This document shows positions 10,811 through 19,698 of a stretch of 64,000 nucleotides of DNA, piece after piece. The translations under genes and the position numbers were made by a program. Where the stretch lies: the NCBI RefSeq assembly GCF_900107015.1, contig NZ_FNOI01000002.1:558001-622000 (forward strand), given 5' to 3'. The stretch comes from Litoreibacter albidus (GTDB lineage Bacteria > Pseudomonadota > Alphaproteobacteria > Rhodobacterales > Rhodobacteraceae). Under the pieces are notes generated by a model. That model saw only the letters and a list, made by a program, of their open reading frames with translations. It was not told the origin of the DNA and ran no database searches. Every line of letters starts with the position of its first letter. Within the stretch, counting starts at the first letter, position 1.

Positions 10811-11611
10811 TTAAGCTCCGTCCTGAAGTCTGTGCCGTTTAAGAATTTCTGTCGCTAGTGACTTGTAGGCGACCGCCCCAAGCGAGCTCGGGTCGTAGTT
10901 TATCACCGGCAAACCGTAAGACGGTGCCTCACTAAGCCGAACATTCCGCGGAATCATTGTTTTGAAAACCAACTCACGAAGGTTCTCGCGCACGTCCAAC
11001 TCGACTTGATGGCACAAGTTGTTGCGCCTATCATACATGGTGAGCACAACACCTTCCATGCGAAGCCGCTTGTTTGCGGTTTCCCTAATCTCACGAATTG
11101 AAAGCATCAGTTGGGACAACCCCTCTAACGCAAAAAATTCCGCCTGAAGGGGCACAAGAACTGAATCTGACGCAACCATGGCGTTTAACGTCAGAAGGTT
11201 CAATGAAGGTGGGCAATCAATCAGAATATAGTCCAAGCCAAGCGCGTCCACATCCGGCCCAGCTAAGGCATCGTTGATGAGGAATATTCGTCGCGCCGTC
11301 GACACCAGTTCAATATCGGCAGAGCTTAGGTCAGAGTTTGCTGGGGAAATCAGGAGGCCCGGTACAGCGGTTTCTCTGAGTATCTCGCTCAGCGGCGTTT
11401 CGTTCAGCAGTAAGTCATACGTCGTTTTCTGGCGGTCCGAGTGGTCCACGCCAAGCCCAGTCGACGCGTTTCCCTGAGGGTCCAAGTCAATAATAGCGAC
11501 TTTCATCCCTTTAGCCGCCAGTGAAGCGCCCAGGTTTATGGTCGTTGTCGTCTTGCCAACGCCGCCTTTTTGGTTTGCGACAGAGATGATTTTTGGTGGC
11601 TTAGTCGCCAT
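10811..11611 (-). CDS. parA: Chromosome partitioning ATPase ParA
   Basis: ParA is the ATPase whose DNA-bound gradient moves ParB-parS complexes during chromosome segregation. The 266-residue protein shows the deviant Walker A KGGVGKTT (15-22), the Walker A' region IDLDPQGNASTGL and Walker B-like YILIDCPPSL. It lacks the N-terminal helix-turn-helix of plasmid type Ia ParA, as expected for a chromosomal Soj-type protein. Its start codon directly abuts the rsmG stop. Confidence 0.97.
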   Translation of the reverse strand: MATKPPKIISVANQKGGVGKTTTTINLGASLAAKGMKVAIIDLDPQGNASTGLGVDHSDRQKTTYDLLLNETPLSEILRETAVPGLLISPANSDLSSADIELVSTARRIFLINDALAGPDVDALGLDYILIDCPPSLNLLTLNAMVASDSVLVPLQAEFFALEGLSQLMLSIREIRETANKRLRMEGVVLTMYDRRNNLCHQVELDVRENLRELVFKTMIPRNVRLSEAPSYGLPVINYDPSSLGAVAYKSLATEILKRHRLQDGA

Positions 11612-12238
11612 TTATGCCGCTCGCTTTAATTTCTTTATTGTTAGAAGCGCAGAGGATGGGTTTGTTTTGCTCTGCTGCGTCGTTACGTCAAATTCCCACA
11701 CCTTTGACGCCCTGTCTAGCTCCGTTAGATGCTGTTCGCCCTTTAAAAACAAGCCCGTCCCATCAGGCCTTAGGTGTCGCTCCGTCATGATAAACAGATC
11801 CGCGAGCGGCGCGAGCGCCCTTGCTGTGACCACATCAGATGACAACGGCGCTATGTCCTCTACCCGCTTCGCATGGATGTTTACTGTTAACCCCATTTCT
11901 CGTGCCGCCGTTGACAAAAAAGAAGCCTTTCGGACATCCGACTCAATCAATGATACGCTGAGGTTTGGAAGCTTTTCGGCCGCTATCGCGGCGATCACCA
12001 GTCCTGGAAATCCACCACCGGAGCCGAAATCGCTCAGGTTTTCGCTTCCCTGAGGTATTGCATCGAAAACCTGCGCGGAGTCCAAGAAATGCCGTGACCA
12101 GACCGAGTCAACTGTCGATCTCGCAACCAAGTTAATTTTAGAGGTCCATTTTCTCAGGACATTTTCATATGTTTGAAGCCGCTCTAGTGTTTCACGTGAA
12201 ACATTTTGTTGGTCAGCGAACAGTTCTTTATCAGTCAT
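11612..12238 (-). CDS. rsmG: 16S rRNA (guanine-527-N7)-methyltransferase RsmG
   Basis: RsmG (GidB) methylates G527 of 16S rRNA using SAM. The protein has the family segment NVSRETLERL near the N-terminus and the SAM-binding DFGSGGGFPGLV. The codons for NVSRET form a perfect 16-bp parS site on the DNA. I chose ATG at 12238 (208 residues); a TTG three codons upstream at 12247 has a better spaced GAAGG and would overlap the mnmG stop, so the start is open. It sits between mnmG and parA with no gaps. Confidence 0.93.
   Translation of the reverse strand: MTDKELFADQQNVSRETLERLQTYENVLRKWTSKINLVARSTVDSVWSRHFLDSAQVFDAIPQGSENLSDFGSGGGFPGLVIAAIAAEKLPNLSVSLIESDVRKASFLSTAAREMGLTVNIHAKRVEDIAPLSSDVVTARALAPLADLFIMTERHLRPDGTGLFLKGEQHLTELDRASKVWEFDVTTQQSKTNPSSALLTIKKLKRAA
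12188..12203. other. parS site 1, inside rsmG
   Basis: A perfect 16-bp palindrome, TGTTTCACGTGAAACA, identical to the bacterial chromosomal parS consensus. On the minus strand it encodes part of the NVSRET stretch of RsmG. It lies 5.1 kb left of the proposed origin and 1.4 kb upstream of parB. Confidence 0.93.
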
Positions 12239-12239
12239 A

Positions 12240-14114
12240 CTATCCAACGCGTGCCTTCAAAACCTTCAGGCGCCCTAAGATCAAAGTAAGTGCGGCTGGC
12301 GTTACGCCGTCCACCTTCGCTGCCTGCGCTAGCGTCTCAGGTCGCGCCTTAGATAGCTTCGCCTTAAGCTCGTTTGATAAACCCGTAAGCTCCGTAAAAT
12401 CAAAATCTATAGGAATTACAACGGCTTCATCCCGCTGCAAGGTCTCGGCATCCCTCGTCTGCCGCTCGATATAACTCGCGTAAAGCGCGTCTCTAGAGAT
12501 TTGAGTAACGATCTCGGGCTCAACTGTATCTTCAGGCGGAAGAAGTGGCCTGATGTCATCCACAGTAATGTCAGGAAAGGACAGTAGCTCGAAAGCCGTC
12601 CTACGTTTACCGTCTTTCTTAACAGAAAGCCCCGCGCGCTCCGCTTCTTGAGGGGAGAGGCAAACAGCCTCCATACTCGACCGCAGCTTCGTCAGTTTAG
12701 ATTTCTTCACCTCAAACTGGTTACGACGAACAGAACCGACACATCCGACTTGAATCCCCTTATCAGTCAACCTCTGGTCAGCATTATCCGCGCGGAGTGA
12801 CATACGGTACTCCGCTCGCGACGTGAACATCCGGTAGGGTTCCTGTACCCCTCGAGAAATCAGATCGTCGATCATGACGCCGATATACGCCTCTGAACGG
12901 CTGATGATGAAATCATCAAGTCCCTGAGATTTGCGAGCAGCGTTGATACCCGCAATCAAACCCTGCGCGCCGGCTTCTTCATAGCCGGTGGTCCCGTTAA
13001 TTTGCCCTGCAAGGAACAAACCCGGTGCAACCCGAAGCTCTAAGGTTCTGGTTAACGCCCTCGGGTCAACATAGTCGTACTCGATTGCATAGCCCGGCTG
13101 CAGGATCTTCGCACCCTCAAGTCCTTGAATCGACTGGACATAGCTCTCCTGAACATCAATCGGCAAAGACGTTGAGATACCATTCGGGTAAACCGAATTG
13201 CTGTCCAAGCCCTCTGGCTCAAGAAAAACTTGATGCGACGTCTTATCCGCAAACCGAACCACTTTATCTTCGATAGATGGGCAATACCGCGGACCAACGC
13301 CGTCGATATGGCCGCCATACATCGCAGAACGTTCCAGATTTTCGCGAATCAGGTCGTGCGTCCGCTCATTGGTGTGAGTGATCCCACAGGAGATTTGCCG
13401 AGCAGTGGCAGATTTCGACAGAAACGAGAACAACTCCGGCTCATCATCCCCGGGCTGCATCTCCAATATTGACCAATTAATACTGTCACTTGCTAACCTA
13501 GGGGGGGTTCCCGTCTTCAATCGACCCATATCGACGCCAAACCCGTCGATGCGCTCCGCCAACTTCACTACAGGCGAATCGCCAATACGACCACCAGGGC
13601 GGGATACGTCCCCGATGTGGATAACGCCCCGCAGGAATGTGCCCGCGGTCAGAACAACAGCGCCAGCCGTAATCTGCGACCCGTCCGCTAGGACAACGCC
13701 GCGAACAGTTTCATTATCCATAATGAGGTCGGCGACCTCGCCCTCCACAACCGAGAGGTTTTCCTGCTCTGAGATAAATGACTGAATCGCCTGTCGGTAC
13801 AGCGCTCGATCGGCTTGCGCCCGCGGGCCTTGAACTGCTGGGCCCTTCCGTCTGTTCAAAAGCCGGAATTGAATGCCCGCGGCGTCGGCCGCGCGGCCCA
13901 TAATACCGTCCAAGGCATCGATTTCACGCACTAAGTGCCCTTTTCCGAGCCCGCCGATAGCAGGATTACACGACATAACGCCAATGGTTTCGGCTTTTTG
14001 GGTAACCAACGCGGTACGCGCACCTGTTCGGGCCGCGGCATGTGCTGCCTCGGTTCCGGCATGCCCGCCGCCAATCACCACTACGTCAAACGACGAATGT
14101 TTCACGTGAAACAC
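12240..14114 (-). CDS. mnmG: tRNA uridine-5-carboxymethylaminomethyl(34) synthesis enzyme MnmG
   Basis: MnmG (GidA) with MnmE installs the cmnm5 group at U34 of certain tRNAs, using FAD, NADH and a methylene-THF-derived carbon. The 624-residue protein has the FAD-binding [10 protein letters not shown] motif (15-24), the conserved [23 protein letters not shown] region split over residues 48-70, and the GTFLRG segment. The first six residues, MFHVKH, are encoded by a perfect parS palindrome placed over the start codon. It starts 2 bases after mnmE ends. Confidence 0.97.
   Translation of the reverse strand: MFHVKHSSFDVVVIGGGHAGTEAAHAAARTGARTALVTQKAETIGVMSCNPAIGGLGKGHLVREIDALDGIMGRAADAAGIQFRLLNRRKGPAVQGPRAQADRALYRQAIQSFISEQENLSVVEGEVADLIMDNETVRGVVLADGSQITAGAVVLTAGTFLRGVIHIGDVSRPGGRIGDSPVVKLAERIDGFGVDMGRLKTGTPPRLASDSINWSILEMQPGDDEPELFSFLSKSATARQISCGITHTNERTHDLIRENLERSAMYGGHIDGVGPRYCPSIEDKVVRFADKTSHQVFLEPEGLDSNSVYPNGISTSLPIDVQESYVQSIQGLEGAKILQPGYAIEYDYVDPRALTRTLELRVAPGLFLAGQINGTTGYEEAGAQGLIAGINAARKSQGLDDFIISRSEAYIGVMIDDLISRGVQEPYRMFTSRAEYRMSLRADNADQRLTDKGIQVGCVGSVRRNQFEVKKSKLTKLRSSMEAVCLSPQEAERAGLSVKKDGKRRTAFELLSFPDITVDDIRPLLPPEDTVEPEIVTQISRDALYASYIERQTRDAETLQRDEAVVIPIDFDFTELTGLSNELKAKLSKARPETLAQAAKVDGVTPAALTLILGRLKVLKARVG
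14098..14113. other. parS site 2, at the mnmG start codon
   Basis: A second perfect TGTTTCACGTGAAACA palindrome. On the minus strand it overlaps the ATG of mnmG and encodes FHVKH, so the same 16 bases are read in a different frame from the copy in rsmG. It lies 3.2 kb left of the proposed origin. Confidence 0.94.
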
Positions 14115-14116
14115 TC

Positions 14117-15397
14117 CTACTTACCTAAACAGAAACTTGCGAATATCTCATCCAAGACGGACTCAACATCGACACGGCCTATCATACTTTCAAGGGCTCG
14201 CACAGCGGTTCTAAGTTCTTCTGCCGCGATCTCCGCGCGATCCATCCCGAATCGCAGTTCTTCATCGCACGCACTAAGGGCGACAGAGGCTTTCACCAGC
14301 GCCACGCGATGGCGCTCTCGTATCGCCAAACCTGCTCCAGCCGCACGGGATTCCAATACCGCGTAAGCGCGGTCTAGCAGCTCCGGCACGCCTTCACCGG
14401 TTAGCCCTGAAACACCCGCCCCACTTTGATCCGACTTTCCCTGAACCACAATGTCGTCAGCTTGCTTAGCCAACGCAACATCACTACCCGATCCGTCTAG
14501 CAAGAATACCCTCAAGTCAGCGGTCTCCGCCCGTGCAACCGCACGGCTGATGCCAATTCCTTCGACCTCATCATCAGTGTCACGCAGCCCCGCTGTATCA
14601 AGGAACGTAACAGGCAACCCCCTAAGGTCCATACGGACCTCAATGATATCACGCGTTGTCCCTGCAACAGAGGAGGTGATCGCCGCCTCACGACCTGCTA
14701 ACATATTGAGAAGCGTGGACTTTCCGATATTGGGTGGTCCGACGATGGCGATCTCGAAACCGTCACGGATACGCTCTGCCGCTCCCACACCTTCAGCGGT
14801 CTTATCAAGCTCTTGCCGCACGCCGCCGGTGAGATCTTGAACCTCTGGCGATACATCGACCGGCACATCCTCGTCAGCAAAATCGATCGTGGCTTCTAGC
14901 AAGGCCGCAGCGCGGATTAAATCCTTCCGCCATGCTTCAGCTTTTTCGCCCAATGCACCGCTAAAGACCTTAACCGCTTGCCGCCTCTGCGCTTCGGTTT
15001 CCGCGTCGATTAGATCTGCCAAGCCTTCGACCTGCGCCAAATCCAAACATCCGTTTTGCATCGCCCTGCGTGTAAATTCGCCTGGCTCGGCCAAGCGCAA
15101 GCCGTCAATGTCCCCTAGCAGGCCAAGCACAGCGGCGATGATTGCTGGGCTGCCGTGAAGTTGGAATTCGATGACTGCCTCGCCAGTGAAGCTCCCGCCC
15201 TCCGCAAAGCCCAGCACAAGTGCTTGATCGACAAGCTCACCCGCCGCGTCGACGACTTCTGCCAACACAGGTTTTCGTACGGGAATTTCCCTTTTCGTCA
15301 GCTGATGCGCGGCCTCAAAGGCCATTGGGCCTGATAACCTGACAATAGAAACGCCTGATCTACCCCGCGCAGTTGCGAGGGCGAATATAGTGTCCAT
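14117..15397 (-). CDS. mnmE: tRNA modification GTPase MnmE
   Basis: MnmE (TrmE) is the GTPase partner of MnmG in wobble-uridine modification. The 426-residue protein has the N-terminal THF-binding domain ([20 protein letters not shown] pattern), a G domain inserted in the helical domain with P-loop GPPNIGKS (220-227) and DTAGLRDT, and the C-terminal catalytic cysteine motif FCLGK. It is somewhat shorter than the enterobacterial protein, mainly in the G domain. It lies between rho (31-base gap) and mnmG. Confidence 0.96.
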   Translation of the reverse strand: MDTIFALATARGRSGVSIVRLSGPMAFEAAHQLTKREIPVRKPVLAEVVDAAGELVDQALVLGFAEGGSFTGEAVIEFQLHGSPAIIAAVLGLLGDIDGLRLAEPGEFTRRAMQNGCLDLAQVEGLADLIDAETEAQRRQAVKVFSGALGEKAEAWRKDLIRAAALLEATIDFADEDVPVDVSPEVQDLTGGVRQELDKTAEGVGAAERIRDGFEIAIVGPPNIGKSTLLNMLAGREAAITSSVAGTTRDIIEVRMDLRGLPVTFLDTAGLRDTDDEVEGIGISRAVARAETADLRVFLLDGSGSDVALAKQADDIVVQGKSDQSGAGVSGLTGEGVPELLDRAYAVLESRAAGAGLAIRERHRVALVKASVALSACDEELRFGMDRAEIAAEELRTAVRALESMIGRVDVESVLDEIFASFCLGK

Positions 15398-15428
15398 ATT
15401 CCATTACCTTTCTGTTTTTAAACAGAAA

Positions 15429-16700
15429 TTAGGTGTTCATTGAATCGAAGAAATCGTCGTTTGACTTGGTTTGCTTCAGCTTGCCAAGCAAGAACTCAAT
15501 CGCATCTGTCGTGCCCATTGGGTTCAAGATACGGCGCAGAACAAAGGTCTTTTGCAAGTCGTTCTTATCGACCAACAACTCTTCCTTACGCGTACCGGAC
15601 TTGAGAATATCCATCGCAGGGAAGACCCGTTTATCCGCCACTTTGCGATCAAGGACGATTTCAGAGTTACCGGTCCCTTTGAACTCTTCAAAGATGACTT
15701 CATCCATCCGCGACCCAGTATCGATCAGCGCCGTTGCGATGATCGTCAAAGAGCCACCTTCCTCGATGTTACGTGCAGCCCCGAAGAAGCGCTTCGGACG
15801 CTGTAGCGCGTTCGCATCCACACCACCGGTCAAAACTTTACCCGAGGACGGCACCACTGTGTTGAACGCACGGCCCAAGCGGGTGATGGAGTCGAGCAGG
15901 ATCACAACGTCGCGTTTATGTTCTACCAGACGTTTCGCCTTCTCGATCACCATTTCGGACACACCGACGTGGCGGGTTGCTGGCTCATCAAAAGTAGAGC
16001 TCACAACTTCACCCTTAACGGTGCGCTGCATGTCGGTAACTTCTTCCGGACGCTCGTCGATCAGCAGAACGATCAAATAGCATTCCGGATGGTTCTCTTC
16101 GATAGACTTGGCGATATTTTGCAGCAAAACGGTCTTACCCGTCCGCGGTGGCGCCACGATCAAGGACCGCTGCCCCTTACCGATCGGCGCAACCAAGTCG
16201 ATAATCCGTGCGGAGCGGTCTTTGATCGTTGGGTCTTTCAACTCCATCGTCAGTCGCTCATCAGGGTAGAGCGGCGTTAGGTTGTCAAAAGACACCTTGT
16301 GACGCGCTTTTTCAGGGTCTTCGAAGTTAATCTGCGTCACAGATGTAATCGCAAAATAACGCTCATTCTCTCCTGGGGCGCTCATCACGCCTTCAACTGT
16401 GTCACCCGTGCGCAAGGAATGCTTACGGATCATTTCCGGCGATACGTAGATATCATCTGGGCCTGGCAGGTAGTTCGCCTCAGGCGAGCGCAGGAAGCCG
16501 AAACCGTCCTGAAGCACTTCCAGAACACCGTCGCCACTGACTTCCCAACCATCCTCAGAGTGCTCCTTGAGGATCGAGAACATGATATCCCCTTTCCGCA
16601 TCGTGGAGGCGTTTTCAATCTCAAGCTCCTCAGCCATCGCAACCAGCTCGGCGGGGCTGATTTTTTTGAGGTCGGCGAGATTAATCTTATCTTCGGACAT
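15429..16700 (-). CDS. rho: Transcription termination factor Rho
   Basis: Rho is the hexameric RNA-dependent ATPase that terminates transcription at rut sites. The 423-residue protein has the N-terminal helical domain, the RNA-binding cold-shock-like domain ([14 protein letters not shown], 65-78), Walker A PPRTGKT (184-190) and the Q-loop region ending in the C-terminal ATPase core. It is preceded by a 124-base leader with no recognisable motif and lies downstream of hemJ on the same strand. Confidence 0.97.
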   Translation of the reverse strand: MSEDKINLADLKKISPAELVAMAEELEIENASTMRKGDIMFSILKEHSEDGWEVSGDGVLEVLQDGFGFLRSPEANYLPGPDDIYVSPEMIRKHSLRTGDTVEGVMSAPGENERYFAITSVTQINFEDPEKARHKVSFDNLTPLYPDERLTMELKDPTIKDRSARIIDLVAPIGKGQRSLIVAPPRTGKTVLLQNIAKSIEENHPECYLIVLLIDERPEEVTDMQRTVKGEVVSSTFDEPATRHVGVSEMVIEKAKRLVEHKRDVVILLDSITRLGRAFNTVVPSSGKVLTGGVDANALQRPKRFFGAARNIEEGGSLTIIATALIDTGSRMDEVIFEEFKGTGNSEIVLDRKVADKRVFPAMDILKSGTRKEELLVDKNDLQKTFVLRRILNPMGTTDAIEFLLGKLKQTKSNDDFFDSMNT

Positions 16701-16824
16701 GAGGGATCACCCAATTCAGGTGGCAACGAGGCCAGTGCGGTAATGTATTTCTTAGGGATTCAGCGCAGCCGGACGGCCGCTAAGGGCGTTGGGTATCAAT
16801 CAGGACGTGTTGAGTCAATCCGCT

Positions 16825-17277
16825 TCAGAATGGCCGCGCGATAACCATGACGACAATCGCGATCATCAGCACCGTCGGAACCTCGTTCATCAGCCGGTAA
16901 GTCCTACCCGTGCGCGTGTTCTTTCCTGCGGCAAACTCACCAAGTCGCGCTTGCAACCAATGGTGGAAACCCGTCATTCCAAGCACCGCGCCCGCTTTTA
17001 CCCATGGCCAGACATCCGACCAATCGACAATCCCCGGTGTGAACACCAAAGCTAAACCAAAGACCCACGTGCTGATCATCGCGGGGTTCATGATCAACCG
17101 AAACAGCTTGCGCTCCATCATCTTGAAGAGCGCGTCGGTTTCCGAACCAATCTGAACCTTCTCTGTATGATGCACGAACAAGCGTGGAAGGTAGAACAGA
17201 CCTGCCATCCAAGAGATGACAGAGATGACATGCAGACTTTTGGTCCAAGGATAGATCTGTGCCAGAAAATCGCTCAT
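16825..17277 (-). CDS. hemJ: Protoporphyrinogen oxidase HemJ (CopD/UPF0093 family)
   Basis: HemJ is the membrane protoporphyrinogen IX oxidase used in heme synthesis by most alphaproteobacteria. The 150-residue protein has four predicted membrane segments and the conserved N-terminal LHVISVISWMAGLFYLPRLFVHH region with its histidines. It is the first leftward gene beside the proposed origin. In many relatives hemE or a pyruvate dikinase regulator gene stands next to it, but neither is seen here. Confidence 0.93.
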   Translation of the reverse strand: MSDFLAQIYPWTKSLHVISVISWMAGLFYLPRLFVHHTEKVQIGSETDALFKMMERKLFRLIMNPAMISTWVFGLALVFTPGIVDWSDVWPWVKAGAVLGMTGFHHWLQARLGEFAAGKNTRTGRTYRLMNEVPTVLMIAIVVMVIARPF

Positions 17278-17358
17278 ATGCGCCTCGCTCTCTTTTATCC
17301 TTCTTAAATAATTAAAGAAGAAAGAAAAGATGATGTTGTTAGTAGGTACAGTGGATAG

Positions 17359-17367
17359 TGTGGATCA
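17359..17367 (-). other. DnaA box, TGATCCACA type
   Basis: On the minus strand this reads TGATCCACA, one base from the E. coli consensus and, as I recall, the form called the G-box in the Caulobacter origin. Weaker box-like 9-mers flank it on both sides within a 35-bp cluster that includes the inverted repeat cagtgga/tccactg. Confidence 0.65.
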
Positions 17368-17442
17368 AATACTTGTCCACTGGTGATTGATCACGAGTTT
17401 GAACTTCTGCACAGATACTTTCACTTCACATATTATTGTTTA

Positions 17443-17457
17443 TTTACATATAGTTAA
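17443..17457. promoter_or_regulatory. CtrA-like half-site pair
   Basis: The sequence tttaCATATAGttaa matches the CtrA pattern TTAA-N7-TTAA with one mismatch. It lies in the AT-rich part of the proposed origin. In Caulobacter CtrA silences the origin, but in Rhodobacterales CtrA is not known to do so, so function is doubtful. Confidence 0.3.
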
Positions 17458-17482
17458 ATGAAATACCGTCTCGGTAAGAATC

Positions 17483-17491
17483 TGGGGATAA
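17483..17491 (-). other. DnaA box, one mismatch (TTATCCCCA)
   Basis: The minus strand reads TTATCCCCA, one mismatch from TTATCCACA. A GANTC methylation site (17478-17482) abuts it directly. Confidence 0.55.
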
Positions 17492-17612
17492 ATACGGGAT
17501 CAAATTGCCTTCAGCGAAACCACTCACATGCATGATTTGGCCAATCCCCAAGGGATAAACGTAGGGCCAGAATCCTAACAGTGTGGGTAATATGCCCGAG
17601 TTCAGCAAACGC

Positions 17613-17621
17613 GGTGGATAA
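17613..17621 (-). other. DnaA box, one mismatch (TTATCCACC)
   Basis: The minus strand reads TTATCCACC, differing from the consensus only in the last base. It lies 44 bases before the perfect box of opposite orientation. Confidence 0.6.
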
Positions 17622-17664
17622 GCTCAGGTTACCGCAATATATATCCCTTAGCTTTCCCTCAGAG

Positions 17665-17673
17665 TTATCCACA
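17665..17673 (+). other. Perfect DnaA box at the maf start
   Basis: TTATCCACA, an exact consensus DnaA box. Its last base is the A of the maf ATG, so DnaA binding here could also affect maf transcription. maf has no clear ribosome-binding site at this position. Confidence 0.75.
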
Positions 17674-18272
17674 TGACCCGCCCCATAATTCTAGCATCAG
17701 GCTCCGAAACACGGCAGGCGATGTTGCGCCAAGCAGGTGTAGACTTCACTTCCAAGCTGGCGCGGATAGATGAAGATAGCATTAAAGCGTCTCTGCTGGC
17801 AGAGGACGCGCCCCCACGTGATGTTGCAGATGCTTTGGCGGAATTCAAAGCGCGCCGTGTGGCGCAGCAGCATCCGGAAGCCTTGGTTATTGGCAGCGAT
17901 CAGGTCCTTGAGGTTGGGGGTGCTATCTTGTCAAAACCTGTCACGGCTGAGGATGCCATTGCGCAACTCAGCCAAATGTCGGGCAAGCAGCACAAGTTGT
18001 TGTCCGCTGTGGTGATATATGAAGACGCCAAGCCGGTGTGGCGCACCGTGGGCCAAGTCCGGTTAACCGTGCGTATATTGAGCCCCGACTATATAGAGAG
18101 CTATGTTGCCCGAAACTGGGAAGACATTCGCCATTGTGTCGGTGGATACCAGATAGAAGCCGAAGGCGCGCGGCTTTTCGCTCGGGTGGACGGGGACTAT
18201 TTCACGGTGCTCGGAATGCCATTACTAGATGTGTTAGGTTACCTTACTATGTCGGGAGCGATAGACGGATGA
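17673..18272 (+). CDS. maf: Maf-like nucleoside triphosphate pyrophosphatase
   Basis: Maf proteins hydrolyse non-canonical or modified pyrimidine nucleoside triphosphates. The 199-residue protein shows the N-terminal family motif ILASGSETRQAML, the IGSDQVLEVGG substrate region and the IEAEGARLF segment. It is the first rightward gene beside the proposed origin, and a perfect DnaA box overlaps its start. Its stop overlaps the aroE start (ATGA), so the run maf-aroE-coaE-dnaQ is translationally coupled. Confidence 0.94.
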   Translation: MTRPIILASGSETRQAMLRQAGVDFTSKLARIDEDSIKASLLAEDAPPRDVADALAEFKARRVAQQHPEALVIGSDQVLEVGGAILSKPVTAEDAIAQLSQMSGKQHKLLSAVVIYEDAKPVWRTVGQVRLTVRILSPDYIESYVARNWEDIRHCVGGYQIEAEGARLFARVDGDYFTVLGMPLLDVLGYLTMSGAIDG

Positions 18273-19102
18273 CCAGCGACACCATTCTTTTGGCAGGCGT
18301 AATTGGCCAGCCCATCGTGCAAAGCAAGTCGCCTGTCCTTCATGGACATTGGCTGCAACGCTACGGGATCAAGGGACATTACATCCCGATGGACGTTTCC
18401 AGCGCCAACCTGCCTCATGTTTTGAATAACCTGCCAAAGATGGGCTTTCGGGGGGTGAACATCACCCTGCCCCATAAGGAAAGCGTGCTGGATCTGGCAG
18501 ATGTCATTTCCGACAGGGCCGCGCTGATTGGCGCAGCCAACACGCTGACCTTTCAAAGCGACGGTAAACTGCATGCTGATAACACGGATGGGTTGGGGTT
18601 CATTGCCAACTTGAAGCAGGAAGCACCCGGTTGGGATCCGAAAGCCGGTCCGGCTCTTGTGCTTGGCGCAGGCGGTGCAGCGCGCGCAATCGTCGCGGCC
18701 TTGCTCCATGAGAAGGTGCCGGAGATTATCCTGACCAACCGCACCCGCGCCCGCGCCGATGCGTTGAAAGCGCATTTTGGTGGGAAGATTAAGGTTGTCG
18801 ATTGGACGCAGGCAGCAAGCCACCTTGATGAAGCGACAACCTTGGTGAACACAACAGCGCTTGGGATGACCGGCAAAGAGGAGTTGAAGTTCAAACTTGA
18901 TGAGCTGACGCCGAAAACTCTGGTCACGGATATCGTCTATAGCCCGCTAATTACCCCCCTTCTTGCACAAGCCAAGGAACGCGGCTGCTACACGGTCGAT
19001 GGTCTCGGGATGCTGCTTCACCAAGCCGTTCCGGGGTTTGAGCGGTGGTTTGGTCGTGCGCCGCAAGTCGACGCAGAACTGCGCCGTGCCGTGTTGGCAT
19101 GA
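18269..19102 (+). CDS. aroE: Shikimate dehydrogenase (NADP+)
   Basis: AroE reduces 3-dehydroshikimate to shikimate in aromatic amino acid synthesis. The 277-residue protein has substrate residues SKS (19-21), catalytic Lys70 in NITLPHK, NTDGLG (105-110) and the NADP-binding GAGGAA motif (133-138). The frame is open well upstream inside maf, but the ATG overlapping the maf stop gives the correct family N-terminus (MTSDTILLAGVIG). The 3' end overlaps coaE by 4 bases. Confidence 0.96.
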   Translation: MTSDTILLAGVIGQPIVQSKSPVLHGHWLQRYGIKGHYIPMDVSSANLPHVLNNLPKMGFRGVNITLPHKESVLDLADVISDRAALIGAANTLTFQSDGKLHADNTDGLGFIANLKQEAPGWDPKAGPALVLGAGGAARAIVAALLHEKVPEIILTNRTRARADALKAHFGGKIKVVDWTQAASHLDEATTLVNTTALGMTGKEELKFKLDELTPKTLVTDIVYSPLITPLLAQAKERGCYTVDGLGMLLHQAVPGFERWFGRAPQVDAELRRAVLA

Positions 19103-19698
19103 CGAACCGCTGCTTTGTGCTGGGGCTGACTGGCTCCATCGGGATGGGTAAATCGACGACGGCCCAGATGTTTCGTGACTTGGGTGTACCGGTCTGGGAC
19201 GCTGATCAGGCTGTAGCGGTGCTTTATGGCCCTGACGGGGGGGCATTGGCTGCCCTAGCCGCGATTGACCCCAGTTTCGTGAGGCAAGGCATCGCTGACC
19301 GCGATGCGATGAAACAGGCCATCTCAGGCGATTCCGTCGTGCTTGCAGCTATTGAGGAAGCCGTGCATCCACTTGTGCGTGCCAGCCGAGTGGGCTTTTT
19401 AAAGGAAAACCGGACAGCAGGTTTGGTAGTGCTGGACATCCCATTGCTGTTTGAGACGGGTGCAGAAGATCAGGTCGATGCAGTGCTTGTCGTTACTGCG
19501 CCCGAAGATGTTCAGTATGACCGCGTTATGGCGCGCGGGACCATGACGCCGGACATGTTCAAAGCGATACGAGCCAAGCAACTGCCCGACGATGAGAAGC
19601 GGCAACGGGCTGACTATGTAATCGAGACTTTGACCCTTGAAGGCACCAAAGCGGATGTGACATCTCTGGTCAAAGAATTGAGGGCAAAACATGCGTGA
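19099..19698 (+). CDS. coaE: Dephospho-CoA kinase
   Basis: CoaE phosphorylates dephospho-CoA in the last step of CoA synthesis. The 199-residue protein carries the P-loop GSIGMGKS (12-19), the DADQAV segment and DIPLLFETG. The start is the ATG overlapping the aroE stop; an upstream in-frame candidate inside aroE would add a non-homologous leader. It overlaps dnaQ by 8 bases. Confidence 0.96.
   Translation: MTNRCFVLGLTGSIGMGKSTTAQMFRDLGVPVWDADQAVAVLYGPDGGALAALAAIDPSFVRQGIADRDAMKQAISGDSVVLAAIEEAVHPLVRASRVGFLKENRTAGLVVLDIPLLFETGAEDQVDAVLVVTAPEDVQYDRVMARGTMTPDMFKAIRAKQLPDDEKRQRADYVIETLTLEGTKADVTSLVKELRAKHA

Larger units (their letters stand above)
17278..17672. other. Putative chromosomal replication origin (oriC)
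   Basis: This 395-base stretch has no plausible gene, is clearly AT-richer than its surroundings and holds several 9-mers close to the DnaA box TTATCCACA: TGATCCACA (17359-17367, minus), TTATCCCCA (17483-17491, minus), TTATCCACC (17613-17621, minus) and a perfect TTATCCACA (17665-17673, plus), with weaker ones at 17350-17358 and 17373-17381. AT-rich candidate unwinding segments are 17298-17340 and 17421-17465. Two GANTC sites, the CcrM target (17478-17482, 17570-17574), and one CtrA-like site (17443-17457) are present. Genes run leftward on the left and rightward on the right, and parA-parB-parS are nearby. Confidence 0.82.

Noticed and set aside
17304-17316. TTAA-N4-TTAA near the left edge of the proposed origin as a CtrA site
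   Set aside because: CtrA sites need seven bases between the half-sites; the spacing here is four.
17811-17824. Further parS-like sites around CACGTG cores (for example 17815, 22595, 38241, 57181)
   Set aside because: Only the six-base core matches; the flanking TGTTT/AAACA arms are absent.
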